Shown here: piece by piece, positions 12,212 through 21,799 of the stretch
Layout: every line of letters starts with the position of its first letter
How positions within the stretch are numbered: the first letter of the stretch is position 1
NCBI GenBank assembly: GCA_947177035.1
Contig: CAMWSS010000002.1
Location: forward strand, 62,001 to 126,000
Reading direction: 5' to 3'
Source: an uncultured Porphyromonadaceae bacterium
GTDB lineage: Bacteria > Bacteroidota > Bacteroidia > Bacteroidales > Muribaculaceae
DNA: 64,000 nt
Notes under the pieces: generated by a model
The model's input: only the letters and a program-made list of their open reading frames with translations
What the model was told of the DNA's origin: nothing
The model's database searches: none
Position numbers and translations under genes: made by a program

Positions 12212-12778
12212 TCAGAACTGATATTTGGCTCCGACCTGCACAAGGCCCTGGGCGCCAAAACCGAGTTCGCCGAAAATGGCCAGATGAGGCATCAGGCCCA
12301 CTTCGGCACACACTGGAGAGATCTGACCTGCGAAATAACCCTTGTTGTAACTGTCGCCGAATTCAGGCATCATGTGCGAGATCACCGCACCGGCTCCGGC
12401 ATGGCCATAGAGCTTTACAATCGAGTTCTGATAATAGTCGATCTTGACGTTCAGCATGATGGCATGATAACCGACACTATTGTGGAACGACTGTGTGCCA
12501 TACAGCTGCGAGCTGCCGTATTCATAGACCGGAAGAGAGAACGATTTTGTGCGGGCGCTTGAATAGGAATAGCTCGGGCCAATGGATATGCCCTTGCTCA
12601 CCGGAATATAAAGCCCCAGGTTCAATGCGCCCCAGGCATTTTTCACATCCGACATTCCTTTGTGGCAGTTGATCGCATCCATCTGGGTATATGCGCCATA
12701 GCTGACCGTGATTTCCTGTGCCGAAGCGGCAGCCGCAAGTCCCGACGTCAGGGCAAGTGCGATTAAGATCTTTTTCAT
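12212..12778 (-). CDS. Small outer-membrane beta-barrel protein
   Basis: 188 residues with a clear Sec signal peptide (MKKILIALALTSGLAAAASA, cut before QEITV). The mature part has alternating hydrophobic and polar strands (ITVSYGAYTQM, WGALNLGLYIPVS, GISIGPSYSY) and a C-terminal Phe (VQVGAKYQF), the usual signal for outer-membrane insertion. It resembles small OmpX/opacity-type barrels of Bacteroidota. No function can be assigned. It stands alone, with its own terminator downstream and an 79-base gap separating it from the ccsBA gene. Confidence 0.8.
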   Translation of the reverse strand: MKKILIALALTSGLAAAASAQEITVSYGAYTQMDAINCHKGMSDVKNAWGALNLGLYIPVSKGISIGPSYSYSSARTKSFSLPVYEYGSSQLYGTQSFHNSVGYHAIMLNVKIDYYQNSIVKLYGHAGAGAVISHMMPEFGDSYNKGYFAGQISPVCAEVGLMPHLAIFGELGFGAQGLVQVGAKYQF

Positions 12779-12857
12779 ACTGAGAGAGAAGTTTAGTGTT
12801 TTTGTTGATATGAATCTTATATCTACAATAACGCCCTTTCAGACAAAAAGTTTCCGG

Positions 12858-14873
12858 TCAGGCATATGAATGCAGACCGCCAAGGATGAAATTAACGCCG
12901 AAATATGTCATCAGCACGCAGACGAAAGCAACCAGATTCCAGATGGCGAAACCGCGGTCATGGCGCACAAACCTGACCATACCGCCGTGAAGCGGCACGC
13001 AATACACCAGCATCGTGATCAGCGCCCACACCTCTTTGGGATCCCAGCCCCAATATCGGCCCCATGATTCATTGGCCCACACGGCACCGACAAAAATTCC
13101 CGCCGCAAGCATACAGACCGCCGGACAGAGCATGGCTCTGGCCATGAAGATGAGCTGACGCCGCCCGCATAACCATCCGGCGCAACACAGGGCTATCAGC
13201 GCCAGCAACGCATAAGCGACCATCACACACAGCACGTGGACGCTGAGCAGCGGCGAACGCAACACCGGCATGAGCGGCGACAATTGCGGCGAGCGCAGAC
13301 CGATTGCCGACACAAGCAGCGCCAGCGAACCGACAATCAGTCCGAGCGGAAGCATCAGCGGCTGACGCCGCGACGTGCACAACCCCGACAGCAGCGCGAA
13401 AAGCGAGAGCCAGAGCATTGTTTCCGGCCCATTGGCCATCGGCACGCGCCCGGTGCCGACATAATCGGCCAGAAGGAGGAGCGCCACCCATCCGACGGCG
13501 ACAGCCACGGCCAAATACGCCACACGCCTCCGCGGGCAGAAAAAGAGCAGCAGCCCGCATATCATCATCGCAGCCGGCGCGGCAATCTCTCCGCCCATAC
13601 CGACAAACCAGCGTTCGGCCACAGTCTGCGCCCGTCCTGGCAATGCCCCGGCGGCAACGCGGTGCTGATAGCGCGCAATTTTATCAATCGCGTCATCCAT
13701 CTCATTCCAGCGCTTTTGAGCCGACAGTTCCGCCAGATAGTTCAGGCTGTGGCGCGTCACGGTCCATTGCTCTGCGGTGAGCGAGTCAGGCAATCCGTCA
13801 ACCGGCGAATACCAGACCATGGATCCGTCGGGAGCGGCCACCGGAAACAGGCGCCACAAAGAGCCGGCAGCGGCCTGCGACACCAGCGAGAACTGCTCGT
13901 TGGCGTCCTGATGGCCGGACTCAGCGAGTCTGTATCCTTCGATCGGGTCGACAAAATCGGCCATAGCGGCAAATCTGCCATCAATGCCGAGGGCGCGGCG
14001 GCTATCGGCCGATTTTATTTTGATGCACCGCTCGGATTTCCAGGAATCATAATAGAAAAGCCATCCTGTCATCACCTGTTCGGCCGACAAGCCCCGATAG
14101 GTCGACGAGCCGGTGAGCCTGCGGGTAAAGTCACGGGCCAGCGACGACAGCGGAACCACGCGTCCGCCGTGGCAAACCGAAAGCGAGCAGAACCCGGCTG
14201 CGACATCGGCCGGCAGAGTTTCGGGCGGCGACGCATGGGCGCGTTCCGCTCCGCCGGCAGCAATTGCCAGCGCCAGCAGCGCGACACGCCCGACACGAAA
14301 GCCCCGGAAATGCCGCGACGCCAACAGGAGCATGCCCGCAAACAACAGCACATAGCCGCAGTAGGTCACAGCAATGCCTATCGGGTCATGTGTCACAGTC
14401 ATCACCGAGCCTGCACCGTCGGAATCATAGCTGCTCTGATAGAAACGGTAGCCCTTGGCCGAAGCCACGCGGTTCATGGCCACGACGGCCGGGCTACCGT
14501 CGATTTCCAATGTGCTGACAAAGTCAGACGGCGCCTGTGTGCCAGGATAGTATTCCACCCTGAAGTCCACAAGTGTGACCGGAATCTTGCCGACGAAGTC
14601 AGTCTGTCCGACCCGCAGATGGAGCGACTGCGAAGTGCCCCACAGATGAGTGGCAAGCGCTCCGGCAAGAATCACGATAAATGCCAGATGAAACAGAAAC
14701 AGGGCCATGCGGCGATACAGCCTGCGACGCACCATGACAGCCAGCGAGATGACGGCAAGAGCACCCCACCCCGCCACAAACAGCGGCGAGCCATAGGCAA
14801 CCTCACCCCCGGGAATGCAGGAGATCAGCGCCATTGCCAGAACCATCACGGCCAGTAAGATAAATGCCAGCAC
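12858..14873 (-). CDS. ccsBA: Cytochrome c assembly protein, fused ResB-CcsA
   Basis: 671 residues from a GTG start, 21 bases after the upstream gene. The N-terminal third is ResB/CcsB-like: membrane helices around 1-75, then a periplasmic domain with FYQSSYDSDG. The C-terminal 240 residues form the CcsA multi-helix domain with the haem-handling WWD-type motif (WANESWGRYWGWDPKEVWAL) and conserved His residues. The System II synthase moves haem across the membrane and attaches it to CXXCH motifs. The gene directly upstream encodes a protein with two CXXCH sites, so that is its probable client. Such genes often accompany nitrite reductase nrfAH, but no nrfA is present here. Confidence 0.88.
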   Translation of the reverse strand: MLAFILLAVMVLAMALISCIPGGEVAYGSPLFVAGWGALAVISLAVMVRRRLYRRMALFLFHLAFIVILAGALATHLWGTSQSLHLRVGQTDFVGKIPVTLVDFRVEYYPGTQAPSDFVSTLEIDGSPAVVAMNRVASAKGYRFYQSSYDSDGAGSVMTVTHDPIGIAVTYCGYVLLFAGMLLLASRHFRGFRVGRVALLALAIAAGGAERAHASPPETLPADVAAGFCSLSVCHGGRVVPLSSLARDFTRRLTGSSTYRGLSAEQVMTGWLFYYDSWKSERCIKIKSADSRRALGIDGRFAAMADFVDPIEGYRLAESGHQDANEQFSLVSQAAAGSLWRLFPVAAPDGSMVWYSPVDGLPDSLTAEQWTVTRHSLNYLAELSAQKRWNEMDDAIDKIARYQHRVAAGALPGRAQTVAERWFVGMGGEIAAPAAMMICGLLLFFCPRRRVAYLAVAVAVGWVALLLLADYVGTGRVPMANGPETMLWLSLFALLSGLCTSRRQPLMLPLGLIVGSLALLVSAIGLRSPQLSPLMPVLRSPLLSVHVLCVMVAYALLALIALCCAGWLCGRRQLIFMARAMLCPAVCMLAAGIFVGAVWANESWGRYWGWDPKEVWALITMLVYCVPLHGGMVRFVRHDRGFAIWNLVAFVCVLMTYFGVNFILGGLHSYA

Positions 14874-14894
14874 AATCGTTTGTTATAAATATTA

Positions 14895-16556
14895 TCAAAT
14901 GGCATCAAGGAATTCGACCACAGCATCGCGGTCAGCCTTGCTCAATGCGCGGAATTTTGTCATTGAACGCGCGGCATGACTTTCGTCCGAGCCGGCGTCA
15001 TGCCAGAGAATAGCCTCGAGGGTGGTGCGGGCGCGACAGTCGTGCAGCCGGTCTGCATAGGTCGATCCGGTGGCGATCTGGTGCAATCCGCGGCCCCACA
15101 ACGGAGTCGTGCGACACCATCCGTTGCGGATATCGTTGACCATAAACAGCTTATGCTGCACCATGTCGGTATACGGCCATATCGTCTGATAAGGATACCT
15201 CGGAAGCTCCCGGCCGGCCGTGCCGTTAAAGAACTGCGCCGGATCGCGCACTTCGTCGGCGCCTGTGGTCCAAGACGGTTTGTGGCAATATGTGCACCCG
15301 ATCTCTTCAAACACCTCTTTGCCACGCTGCACCTCCGGGCGTTCCACTCCACGCACAGCAGGCACGGCCAGACCGCGATGCCACACCATCAGGTCGATAT
15401 AGTTCTGATCCGAAGCCTCGGCCGGAAGCGAGGTCGAGTTCAGATAGGCCAGAATGTCGGCTTCGGCATCGCCAGAGTGCCACTCCGGATGAGTGCGTTC
15501 GGGGTCCGCCTGGGCAATGAATTCAGGGAATCCGGCCTGCACTTCGGGATCGGCGGCAGCGGCTCTGGCATAGAATCCACCCGCGTCCTTATAGTGATAG
15601 CGGCGGTCGGAGCGGGTCACATTGGTGATGTTCCAGTATGCATTGGCACCGGCGGCGTCCTGTAGCGGACCGCGGCTCAGCGCATAGGTGTAGCGCAACG
15701 GATACTGACGACCGTCAGACGAGGCCTCCTTCGAGGTGTATTGTCCGGTGAATTGCCCGCCTGAGAAAATGGCCGGATTAAGCGGCACTCCGGCGGCCTC
15801 TTCGGCCTGATACTGGGCAAGAATATCTTCATCAGATATGGCGTCGAGCAAACCGGTGCCATAGATTCCGATGGTGCTTTCAAGTCTGACTTCATAATCG
15901 CCCATCTGCTCCTCGGTCAGAACTCCCTGACGATAGGCATAGACCGCATCGCGGCTCATGGTCACCTCCGGATAACGGAGCGAGTAGCTCTCGCCGTCAG
16001 GAAATTTGTTGCCATAGCGGTCGGTGTATTCATGCCAGGTGATGATCACCTGGCTTTCGTCAAGCGGAGCCTTGAAAGGATCCACGGCATGCCCTTGTGG
16101 CATACCTGCGAGCCAGTTGACATAGCCTTGAGTGGCAGGATTGTAGACCACCAGCAGATAACCGTTGCCCATTTCATTAGTGCGGAACGGTCCGTCGGGC
16201 TGGGACTTGCCGTGGCCATAGCCTGGGTGGCAGTGCATGCACGAAGACCGGATGTAGGTCGGACCGAGGCCGGAACGCACTCCATCGGTGTTTGTCACAT
16301 AATTTTTCTCAAAAAGCTGTTCGCCGCGCTTGAACGAAGCGAGAAATCCGCCTTGCTCCACTGCCTTTGCTGGTTGCTCGAATGCAGCCGATGTGGTGAT
16401 GAACGATGTGCCGAGTTCTCCGCCGGCATAATACCATTCGGGCAACCGGGTCTCTTCTTTGTCATTGCCGCCGCTGACCTTCTCATCGTCAGCACAAGCG
16501 GCCATGGTCATAAGAACCATAGCCGACATGCCGAATGCAAAATATTTTCGCATCAT
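14895..16556 (-). CDS. Di-heme oxidoreductase family lipoprotein (DUF1111 / thiol-oxidoreductase-like)
   Basis: About 553 residues with a lipoprotein signal (VLMTMAAC, lipidated Cys near 21). There are two c-type haem sites: CMHCH at about 106-110 and CTYCH near residue 420. The layout and sequence (FKRGEQLFEKNYV, SSCMHCHPGYGHG) fit the DHOR/DUF1111 family, distantly related to MauG-type di-haem peroxidases. It would sit on the periplasmic side or at the outer membrane. I chose the ATG at 16556; a TTG two codons earlier is less likely. It follows the imelysin gene with almost no gap and precedes ccsBA, which would mature it. Confidence 0.87.
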   Translation of the reverse strand: MMRKYFAFGMSAMVLMTMAACADDEKVSGGNDKEETRLPEWYYAGGELGTSFITTSAAFEQPAKAVEQGGFLASFKRGEQLFEKNYVTNTDGVRSGLGPTYIRSSCMHCHPGYGHGKSQPDGPFRTNEMGNGYLLVVYNPATQGYVNWLAGMPQGHAVDPFKAPLDESQVIITWHEYTDRYGNKFPDGESYSLRYPEVTMSRDAVYAYRQGVLTEEQMGDYEVRLESTIGIYGTGLLDAISDEDILAQYQAEEAAGVPLNPAIFSGGQFTGQYTSKEASSDGRQYPLRYTYALSRGPLQDAAGANAYWNITNVTRSDRRYHYKDAGGFYARAAAADPEVQAGFPEFIAQADPERTHPEWHSGDAEADILAYLNSTSLPAEASDQNYIDLMVWHRGLAVPAVRGVERPEVQRGKEVFEEIGCTYCHKPSWTTGADEVRDPAQFFNGTAGRELPRYPYQTIWPYTDMVQHKLFMVNDIRNGWCRTTPLWGRGLHQIATGSTYADRLHDCRARTTLEAILWHDAGSDESHAARSMTKFRALSKADRDAVVEFLDAI

Positions 16557-16558
16557 TA

Positions 16559-17785
16559 TCAATTTTTCTGAATCAGTTCAAGAAGTTCGTCAAAAATATC
16601 CACAACATCATTGCAGGCGTTGACAGCCGCAAAGTTAACATTTTTCAGTGAAGCATCCTGCGATGTCGAGGCAAAAGGCTCTTTCATCTTTGAGATCGCG
16701 TCGATAGCATTGTCGATCGCGGCCTTGATGCGGGTGTCGAGATCCTTGTCGATGCCGGCCACGTATCCGCTCAGAGTGTGGACCGAAGGCTTGATGTAGG
16801 TCTCGGTTTCGGTGCCGTATTGCGAATATCCGCAATAGAAGTGGCGCACCGAACGGAGATTGTCGATGAAATCGGTGATGGAGTTGAGGGCATAGGGCGA
16901 TTCAATATAGTCGGGATCCGCTTCCAGACCGGAACCGACCGGATTGCCGATTTTCTGATTGCCCACCTCGTCGGCAATATCCTGGGCGCCGATGATCATC
17001 TCCTGCACTGCCGAAGCATAATTCACATAGATCGAACCGGCTTTTCCGGCATTTTTCATGTAATAGCCGTAATTTACAGCATAGTCCAGTTCGGCACCGT
17101 CAAGAATGTCGAGTCTGGCCTGATCGACAGTGCCTTCGTCGGCCCACGACGCTTCCAGACGCAGGCAGCAGTTGCGCAGATCGTCGGCAACGGCGGCAAG
17201 ATAAAACAGCTCGTTCTGCGTGAATCTCTCCACAGGGCGCGGAGCAGTTACCGCCGACAAGTCGTCGGCAGGCTCGAACAGCATATATTCTATGGCATGA
17301 AAACCGAGCAGCCCCTGGCCGAGTGAGGACCCAACATATTCGCCTGCGCTCTCGGCATCGCTCATCTGGGCCATCTGTGCGGCATTGTTGAGCATGCTGT
17401 TCATGGCCGCCTTGTCAAGAGGCCAGGTGTCGATATGCGGGTCGATGCTATAGACGGCCGCTCCGCCAAAGAGCCACGCCTCGCTCAGCTCCCAGTATCG
17501 GCGCGCCTCGATCCATTCGCGTCCCGCGTCGGTGATCTGTTCGGGAGTCAGCGCCGCCACTCCGCCGTCACACATGGAGCGGCATGTTTCCGAGAGTCTG
17601 AGAGCCGCGTCGGCAAGACCACGATACGTGGGCACGACTGTGTTGTTCACATAATCCTCGACCACAGGGCGCAGTGCGTCTTCCTGGGCGTCGTTGCCGG
17701 TCATCGGGCCATCATTGTCAGAGCATGCCGCCAACGACACTGCCGCGAGCAACGCAGCAGAAATTCTGGTAAATTTTTCAAACAT
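16559..17785 (-). CDS. Imelysin-family lipoprotein
   Basis: 408 residues. The lipobox is SLAAC with C21. The conserved GxHxxE motif of imelysins (M75, EfeO-like) is at 161-166 (GFHAIE), within GLLGFHAIEYMLF. The fold is a helical bilobe associated with iron or haem acquisition; peptidase activity is doubtful in most members. Gene order porin / imelysin / di-haem protein fits a metal-uptake unit. The stop at 16559 is two bases from the next ATG. Confidence 0.88.
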   Translation of the reverse strand: MFEKFTRISAALLAAVSLAACSDNDGPMTGNDAQEDALRPVVEDYVNNTVVPTYRGLADAALRLSETCRSMCDGGVAALTPEQITDAGREWIEARRYWELSEAWLFGGAAVYSIDPHIDTWPLDKAAMNSMLNNAAQMAQMSDAESAGEYVGSSLGQGLLGFHAIEYMLFEPADDLSAVTAPRPVERFTQNELFYLAAVADDLRNCCLRLEASWADEGTVDQARLDILDGAELDYAVNYGYYMKNAGKAGSIYVNYASAVQEMIIGAQDIADEVGNQKIGNPVGSGLEADPDYIESPYALNSITDFIDNLRSVRHFYCGYSQYGTETETYIKPSVHTLSGYVAGIDKDLDTRIKAAIDNAIDAISKMKEPFASTSQDASLKNVNFAAVNACNDVVDIFDELLELIQKN

Positions 17786-17813
17786 AATTTTGGATGATTA
17801 TAGATTGTTTTTG

Positions 17814-19067
17814 TTACTTGCGGGTGAAGAATCCGGCATAGGCCACACCGATGCTTACGGCCGGCTCATTATTGTAGGGCGAACGCATCAGCCCGATCGA
17901 GTATTCTCCTTTGACCACCACCTGCGGAATCGGATAGTAGTTGATGCCGGCGGCTATGCGGTTGCGTCCGCACCAGTCGTAACGCAGCACTCCGTTGGCC
18001 GTTTTCAGCATCGTGTCATAGAAATCATAACGGCCAAACACATAGAGTTTCTGCCTGTCGATCTTCATGGGATGGAATATGTCGTAACCGGCTTCCACTC
18101 CGGCCGACATGGCGTCGGAGGCAACGTTGGTCTTCGGCGACGGCGAATCGGAGCGCATCTTCTTGTTGAAGGCTGTGATCTGATCCGAATCCGAGAGGTG
18201 GCCGTAAGTCACCCCGCCGCGCACTATCAGACCGAATCCGCCGTTATAGTCAAAGTCAAACGAGCCGATGGCCAGAGTGCCTTTCACGTCTTTCCAGTTG
18301 TCGTTGGGCTGAGCGAGAGTATTGCTGAACGTGTTGCCCACATAGCCGCTCAGCCCCAGACGCAGACCGGCCACAGAGTAATTGTCGACTCTTGCGGCTC
18401 CGGCGATCGCATTGGCAATCTTGAATTCATATGGACTGCCGGTGCCTCCGGCCACCCAGTTGTCGCGCCCGAAGCGGTCGGAATCCAGTCCGGGCATCAC
18501 CATGGCCTCATAGCGCCATTTGCCTGCACGGCCCCAGAAACTGATGCCGGTTTCATGCCAAGTGCACGGAATCACGGTTGCATCGCCTTCAGGTCGGTAG
18601 ACACCGAAAAATTCCGTCGGCATATGCGCCCTGTTGGTCGATCCGACCGGCACCACCATATGGCCGACACGCAGATTGGCCGCGGCACAGAAACTCTTCT
18701 GAATCCAGAACTGTTCCAGAGCCACTTCGCCGCCACGTTCCACTTCGGTTTCATATTCGCCGCCTTCGTCGTCTTCCATCTCGACGGCCGACTCCACTCC
18801 GCCATGTTCAAACTCGATTTCGGTGCCCATGCTCCATCCTTTGCCGAAGTCATAGCCAAGATAGATCACCACGTGAGGCAGATCCACGCGCGAATGATGG
18901 CCTGATTTGAAATTCTGCGGACTTTTATAGCGATTCCACGCGTCTGAGAAAAAATTATAGGAATAGACGGCCTCGCCATATCCTCCCACAGTGAGCTGCG
19001 CGGCAACGGGCATGGAGGAAAGTGCGGAAGCCGCAATAAGAGATGTGAGTAATTTACATTTCGACAT
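17814..19067 (-). CDS. Porin-like outer-membrane beta-barrel protein
   Basis: 417 residues with a Sec signal peptide ending near MPVAAQ. The mature part starts LTVGGYGEAVYSYNF and has dense beta-strand pattern throughout (VVIYLGYDFGKGWSMGTEIE, FGLIVRGGVTYGH). It contains an acidic loop rich in Glu and Asp at about 100-120 (AVEMEDDEGGEYETEVERGG), which could attract cations. It resembles porins of the OprO/OprP or related broad families. It is the first gene of the operon with imelysin, di-haem protein and ccsBA, so transport of metal or a metal complex is a reasonable inference. Confidence 0.82.
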   Translation of the reverse strand: MSKCKLLTSLIAASALSSMPVAAQLTVGGYGEAVYSYNFFSDAWNRYKSPQNFKSGHHSRVDLPHVVIYLGYDFGKGWSMGTEIEFEHGGVESAVEMEDDEGGEYETEVERGGEVALEQFWIQKSFCAAANLRVGHMVVPVGSTNRAHMPTEFFGVYRPEGDATVIPCTWHETGISFWGRAGKWRYEAMVMPGLDSDRFGRDNWVAGGTGSPYEFKIANAIAGAARVDNYSVAGLRLGLSGYVGNTFSNTLAQPNDNWKDVKGTLAIGSFDFDYNGGFGLIVRGGVTYGHLSDSDQITAFNKKMRSDSPSPKTNVASDAMSAGVEAGYDIFHPMKIDRQKLYVFGRYDFYDTMLKTANGVLRYDWCGRNRIAAGINYYPIPQVVVKGEYSIGLMRSPYNNEPAVSIGVAYAGFFTRK

Positions 19068-19110
19068 AGTTGATTCGTGTGAACTGTTGGTTTTGTTGAT
19101 TTGACGGGTG

Positions 19111-19118
19111 CAAAGTTA
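19111..19118 (-). promoter_or_regulatory. -7 box of the porin/imelysin/di-heme operon
   Basis: The minus strand reads TAACTTTG, an exact match to TAnnTTTG, about 44 bases before the porin ATG. It is divergent from the GNAT promoter about 70 bases away. Confidence 0.6.
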
Positions 19119-19185
19119 CGCCCATCCCACCGGATCGGAAATACTCAGAAATGCGTAAAAATTCAGCACAATACGCCTGTCTTGA

Positions 19186-19217
19186 TTTGTCGGAATCCGG
19201 CAAAATCACTAATTTTG
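19186..19217 (+). promoter_or_regulatory. Promoter of the GNAT operon
   Basis: TTTG at 19186-19189 and TAATTTTG at 19210-19217 are separated by 20 bases, a full match to the Bacteroidota housekeeping promoter. The ATG at 19223 is only five bases past the -7 box, so the mRNA should have almost no leader. Confidence 0.75.
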
Positions 19218-19222
19218 CGTAT

Positions 19223-19756
19223 ATGTTTCGACTCGAAAAAATCACAACATCACATTCTTGTTACGGTTTCGTAGAGCGTCTCTGGCTCGACGCTTTCCCC
19301 GGCAACGAACGGCGCGACGAAGCAGACCAGCGCCACAACACTGACCATAATCCCCTGTTTTCATGCCTGCTGGCATTGGAAGACGGGCATCCGGCCGGAA
19401 TGTTCACCCTCTGGGATTTCAGAGATTTCACCTATTGCGAGCATTTTGCCACCGACCCGGCCGTGCGCGGACGCGGACTCGGAGCGAAGATCGTGAGCGA
19501 GGTAATGGCCATGACCGGCAAGCCGCTGGTGCTTGAAGTGGAGATGCCGGCCGACGAAATGTCGAGACGTCGCATCGGATTCTACGAACGTTGCGGGCTG
19601 GTGTGTCACCACGGATTTGAATATGTGCAGCCGCCCTATCGCCCAGGCGACGCTCCGCTGCCGATGAAACTCATGTCATCGCCTGGATTAAAGGCCTCAG
19701 ATCTTGCCGCCGCAGCCGCTGCAATCCACCAAAAGGTATATAATGTCGCTGATTAG
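19223..19756 (+). CDS. GNAT family N-acetyltransferase
   Basis: 177 residues. The acetyl-CoA-binding region reads ATDPAVRGRGLGAKIVSEVM, matching the R/Q-x-x-G-x-G/A signature. LVLEVEMPADE and RRIGFYERCGLV are the following strand and the Phe-Tyr-x-x-x-Gly-Phe-like region. The acceptor substrate is unknown. The start MFRLEKITTSH was chosen because the promoter overlaps the region before it; a longer frame from 19151 would begin upstream of the promoter. It overlaps the TonB receptor gene by 14 bases. Confidence 0.87.
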   Translation: MFRLEKITTSHSCYGFVERLWLDAFPGNERRDEADQRHNTDHNPLFSCLLALEDGHPAGMFTLWDFRDFTYCEHFATDPAVRGRGLGAKIVSEVMAMTGKPLVLEVEMPADEMSRRRIGFYERCGLVCHHGFEYVQPPYRPGDAPLPMKLMSSPGLKASDLAAAAAAIHQKVYNVAD

Positions 19757-21794
19757 TCTGCTGGCAAGCGTCATGACGGTCGTTGCGGCTGCTGACGCTC
19801 CTGATTCAACCTCAGTGCGACAGCTCGAGGAAGTGGTCGTTGACGGTCAGTCGGCCCGGATGAGAATCCGGGGCACAAAACTCGGAGCCGAACGGCTGGA
19901 GATGAAGAAACTGGCGCTGACCCCGGTGCTTTTTGGCGAGCGCGACATAGTCAAGGCGATCACTCTGCTGCCCGGAGTCAGCTCCGAAGGCGAAGGCTCG
20001 GGCGGATTCGAGGTGCGCGGCGGCACATCCGCCCAGAATCTTGTGACTCTTGACGGTATCACGCTCTATAACCCGTCACACGTAATGGGCACGTTCTCGA
20101 TCTTCAACGACGACGCCATCGGCTCGGCCACGCTCTACAAAGGCCCTATCCCCCAGTCGTTCGGCCAGGCCACGTCGTCGGTTCTCGACGTCGGGCTGGC
20201 GTCAGGCTCGATGGAGCGGTGGCACGCGTCGGGCACCATCGGGCTGCTCGCCGCCAAAGCCAAGGCCGAGGGACCGGTGATCCGCGACCGTCTCTCCATG
20301 TCGGTAACCGCACGCCGGTCATATGCCGATATGTTTCTGAAAATCGTGCCAAAATACCGCGACATAGTGATGCACTTCTATGACGTCACCGGCAAAGTAA
20401 CCTACACCCCCACCCCGTCCGACCGCGTGGATCTGTCGGTCTATGCCGCACGCGACAATATGGCAATCGACGATCTGATGAGCATGAAGTGGGGCAACGT
20501 TGGAGTCTCGGCCCGCTGGAACGCCACCCGGGGCGACAGATGGCGCTTTGTCACCACCGGTGCGTTCACATCCTACACCGCCGAAATGGGCATGAGCATG
20601 ATGCAGACCAGCCAGGTCATGGACACATACATACGCAATGGCTCGCTCGACAGCCGGATAAATCTGAGAATCAACGGAGAGCACCAGCTTGAATGGGGCT
20701 TTCGGTCGGAGTTGCTGTCAGTCCTGTCGGCCGACTGGGTGGCCCAGGGCAATCACGAACGACAGCTCAAAAGCGGAGTGCAGAATTCGCTCTGGGCCGG
20801 CTATTCAGGCACTCCGGCCGGATGGCTCTCGATCGACGGCGGAGTGCGCATGTCGCTCTTTTCGGCACTCGGCGGCCGGCATCTGCACGAATTCATCTCT
20901 CTCGCCGGCACAGACCACGCCACAACTGACCACCGACAATATCTCGCGACCGAGCCCCGGATCAACATCCGGTTTGCTGCCGGTCCGCTTCATTCCATCA
21001 AAGCCGGAGCCGGAATCTCGTCACAGGCCATCCACTCGCTGCGGGCCAGCTCGTCAAGCTTTCCTTTTGACCGATATGCCATTGCATCGGCGGAAATCAG
21101 GCCGCTCAAAGTGACCCAATACAGTCTGGCCTACACCGGCATGACAGACAACGGCGGCCTTGAATGGTCGGCCGAAGCCTATTTCAAGCAGATGGGCAAT
21201 GTCTATGACTATGCCGACGGCAGGTCTATGCTGTCGGACATCGACGTGGAGTCAGTCATAACCGGCGGACGCGGACGCAGCGTCGGCGCGGAATTCATGG
21301 TGCGCAAGAATTCCGGCCGGCTCACAGGCTGGATCAGCTATACATTCTCAAAAACACAGAGCCGGATCCACGGAATCAACGGCGGCAAATGGTATGACGC
21401 GTCAAACGACAGACCCCACCACGTGGCCGCCGTGGCCATCTTCGCTCTGACTCCGAAATGGAATCTGTCGGCCACATGGACATATGCATCCGGCACTCCG
21501 CTCACCGCCCCCGACGCCAAATATGAACTTGACGGCGCCACATGCTACTACTATTCGGCCCGTAATTCCTACCGCACGCCGCCGACCCACCACCTCGACG
21601 TGGCGGCGACCTACACCAGTCGCGGACCCGGACTCACCTATGAGTGGTCTATCGGAATATACAATCTATACAACCGCTATAATCCTTATATAATATACTT
21701 CGTCGACAACGACAAGCGCCCCAGCGGCACAAGCGCCATGCAGCGCTCGCTCTATGGCATTGTGCCGTCGGTGTCCTACACGCTCAGATTCTGA
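19743..21794 (+). CDS. TonB-dependent outer-membrane receptor, short form
   Basis: 683 residues. A short signal sequence (MSLISLLASVMTVVAAADA) leads directly into a TonB-box-like stretch (SVRQLEEVVVDG) and a plug domain with ITLLPGVSSEGEGSGGFEVR and NLVTLDGITLYNP. A 22-strand-type barrel follows, ending in SVSYTLRF. The N-terminal carboxypeptidase-regulatory-like domain common in this phylum is missing, so it is a compact receptor. The neighbour downstream is a DUF4249 lipoprotein, the usual partner of such receptors. The substrate is unknown. The start at 19743 overlaps the GNAT gene by 14 bases. Confidence 0.9.
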   Translation: MSLISLLASVMTVVAAADAPDSTSVRQLEEVVVDGQSARMRIRGTKLGAERLEMKKLALTPVLFGERDIVKAITLLPGVSSEGEGSGGFEVRGGTSAQNLVTLDGITLYNPSHVMGTFSIFNDDAIGSATLYKGPIPQSFGQATSSVLDVGLASGSMERWHASGTIGLLAAKAKAEGPVIRDRLSMSVTARRSYADMFLKIVPKYRDIVMHFYDVTGKVTYTPTPSDRVDLSVYAARDNMAIDDLMSMKWGNVGVSARWNATRGDRWRFVTTGAFTSYTAEMGMSMMQTSQVMDTYIRNGSLDSRINLRINGEHQLEWGFRSELLSVLSADWVAQGNHERQLKSGVQNSLWAGYSGTPAGWLSIDGGVRMSLFSALGGRHLHEFISLAGTDHATTDHRQYLATEPRINIRFAAGPLHSIKAGAGISSQAIHSLRASSSSFPFDRYAIASAEIRPLKVTQYSLAYTGMTDNGGLEWSAEAYFKQMGNVYDYADGRSMLSDIDVESVITGGRGRSVGAEFMVRKNSGRLTGWISYTFSKTQSRIHGINGGKWYDASNDRPHHVAAVAIFALTPKWNLSATWTYASGTPLTAPDAKYELDGATCYYYSARNSYRTPPTHHLDVAATYTSRGPGLTYEWSIGIYNLYNRYNPYIIYFVDNDKRPSGTSAMQRSLYGIVPSVSYTLRF

Positions 21795-21799
21795 CATTC

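Noticed and set aside
13236-14858. A 540-codon open frame on the plus strand opposite ccsBA
   Set aside because: It is antisense to a gene with clear family motifs, is rich in Arg, His and Gln with no domain, and matches the third-position pattern expected for a shadow frame in G+C-rich DNA.
17694-18905. A 403-codon plus-strand frame opposite the porin gene
   Set aside because: It has no recognisable domain or signal, and the opposite frame is a normal signal-peptide porin within an operon.
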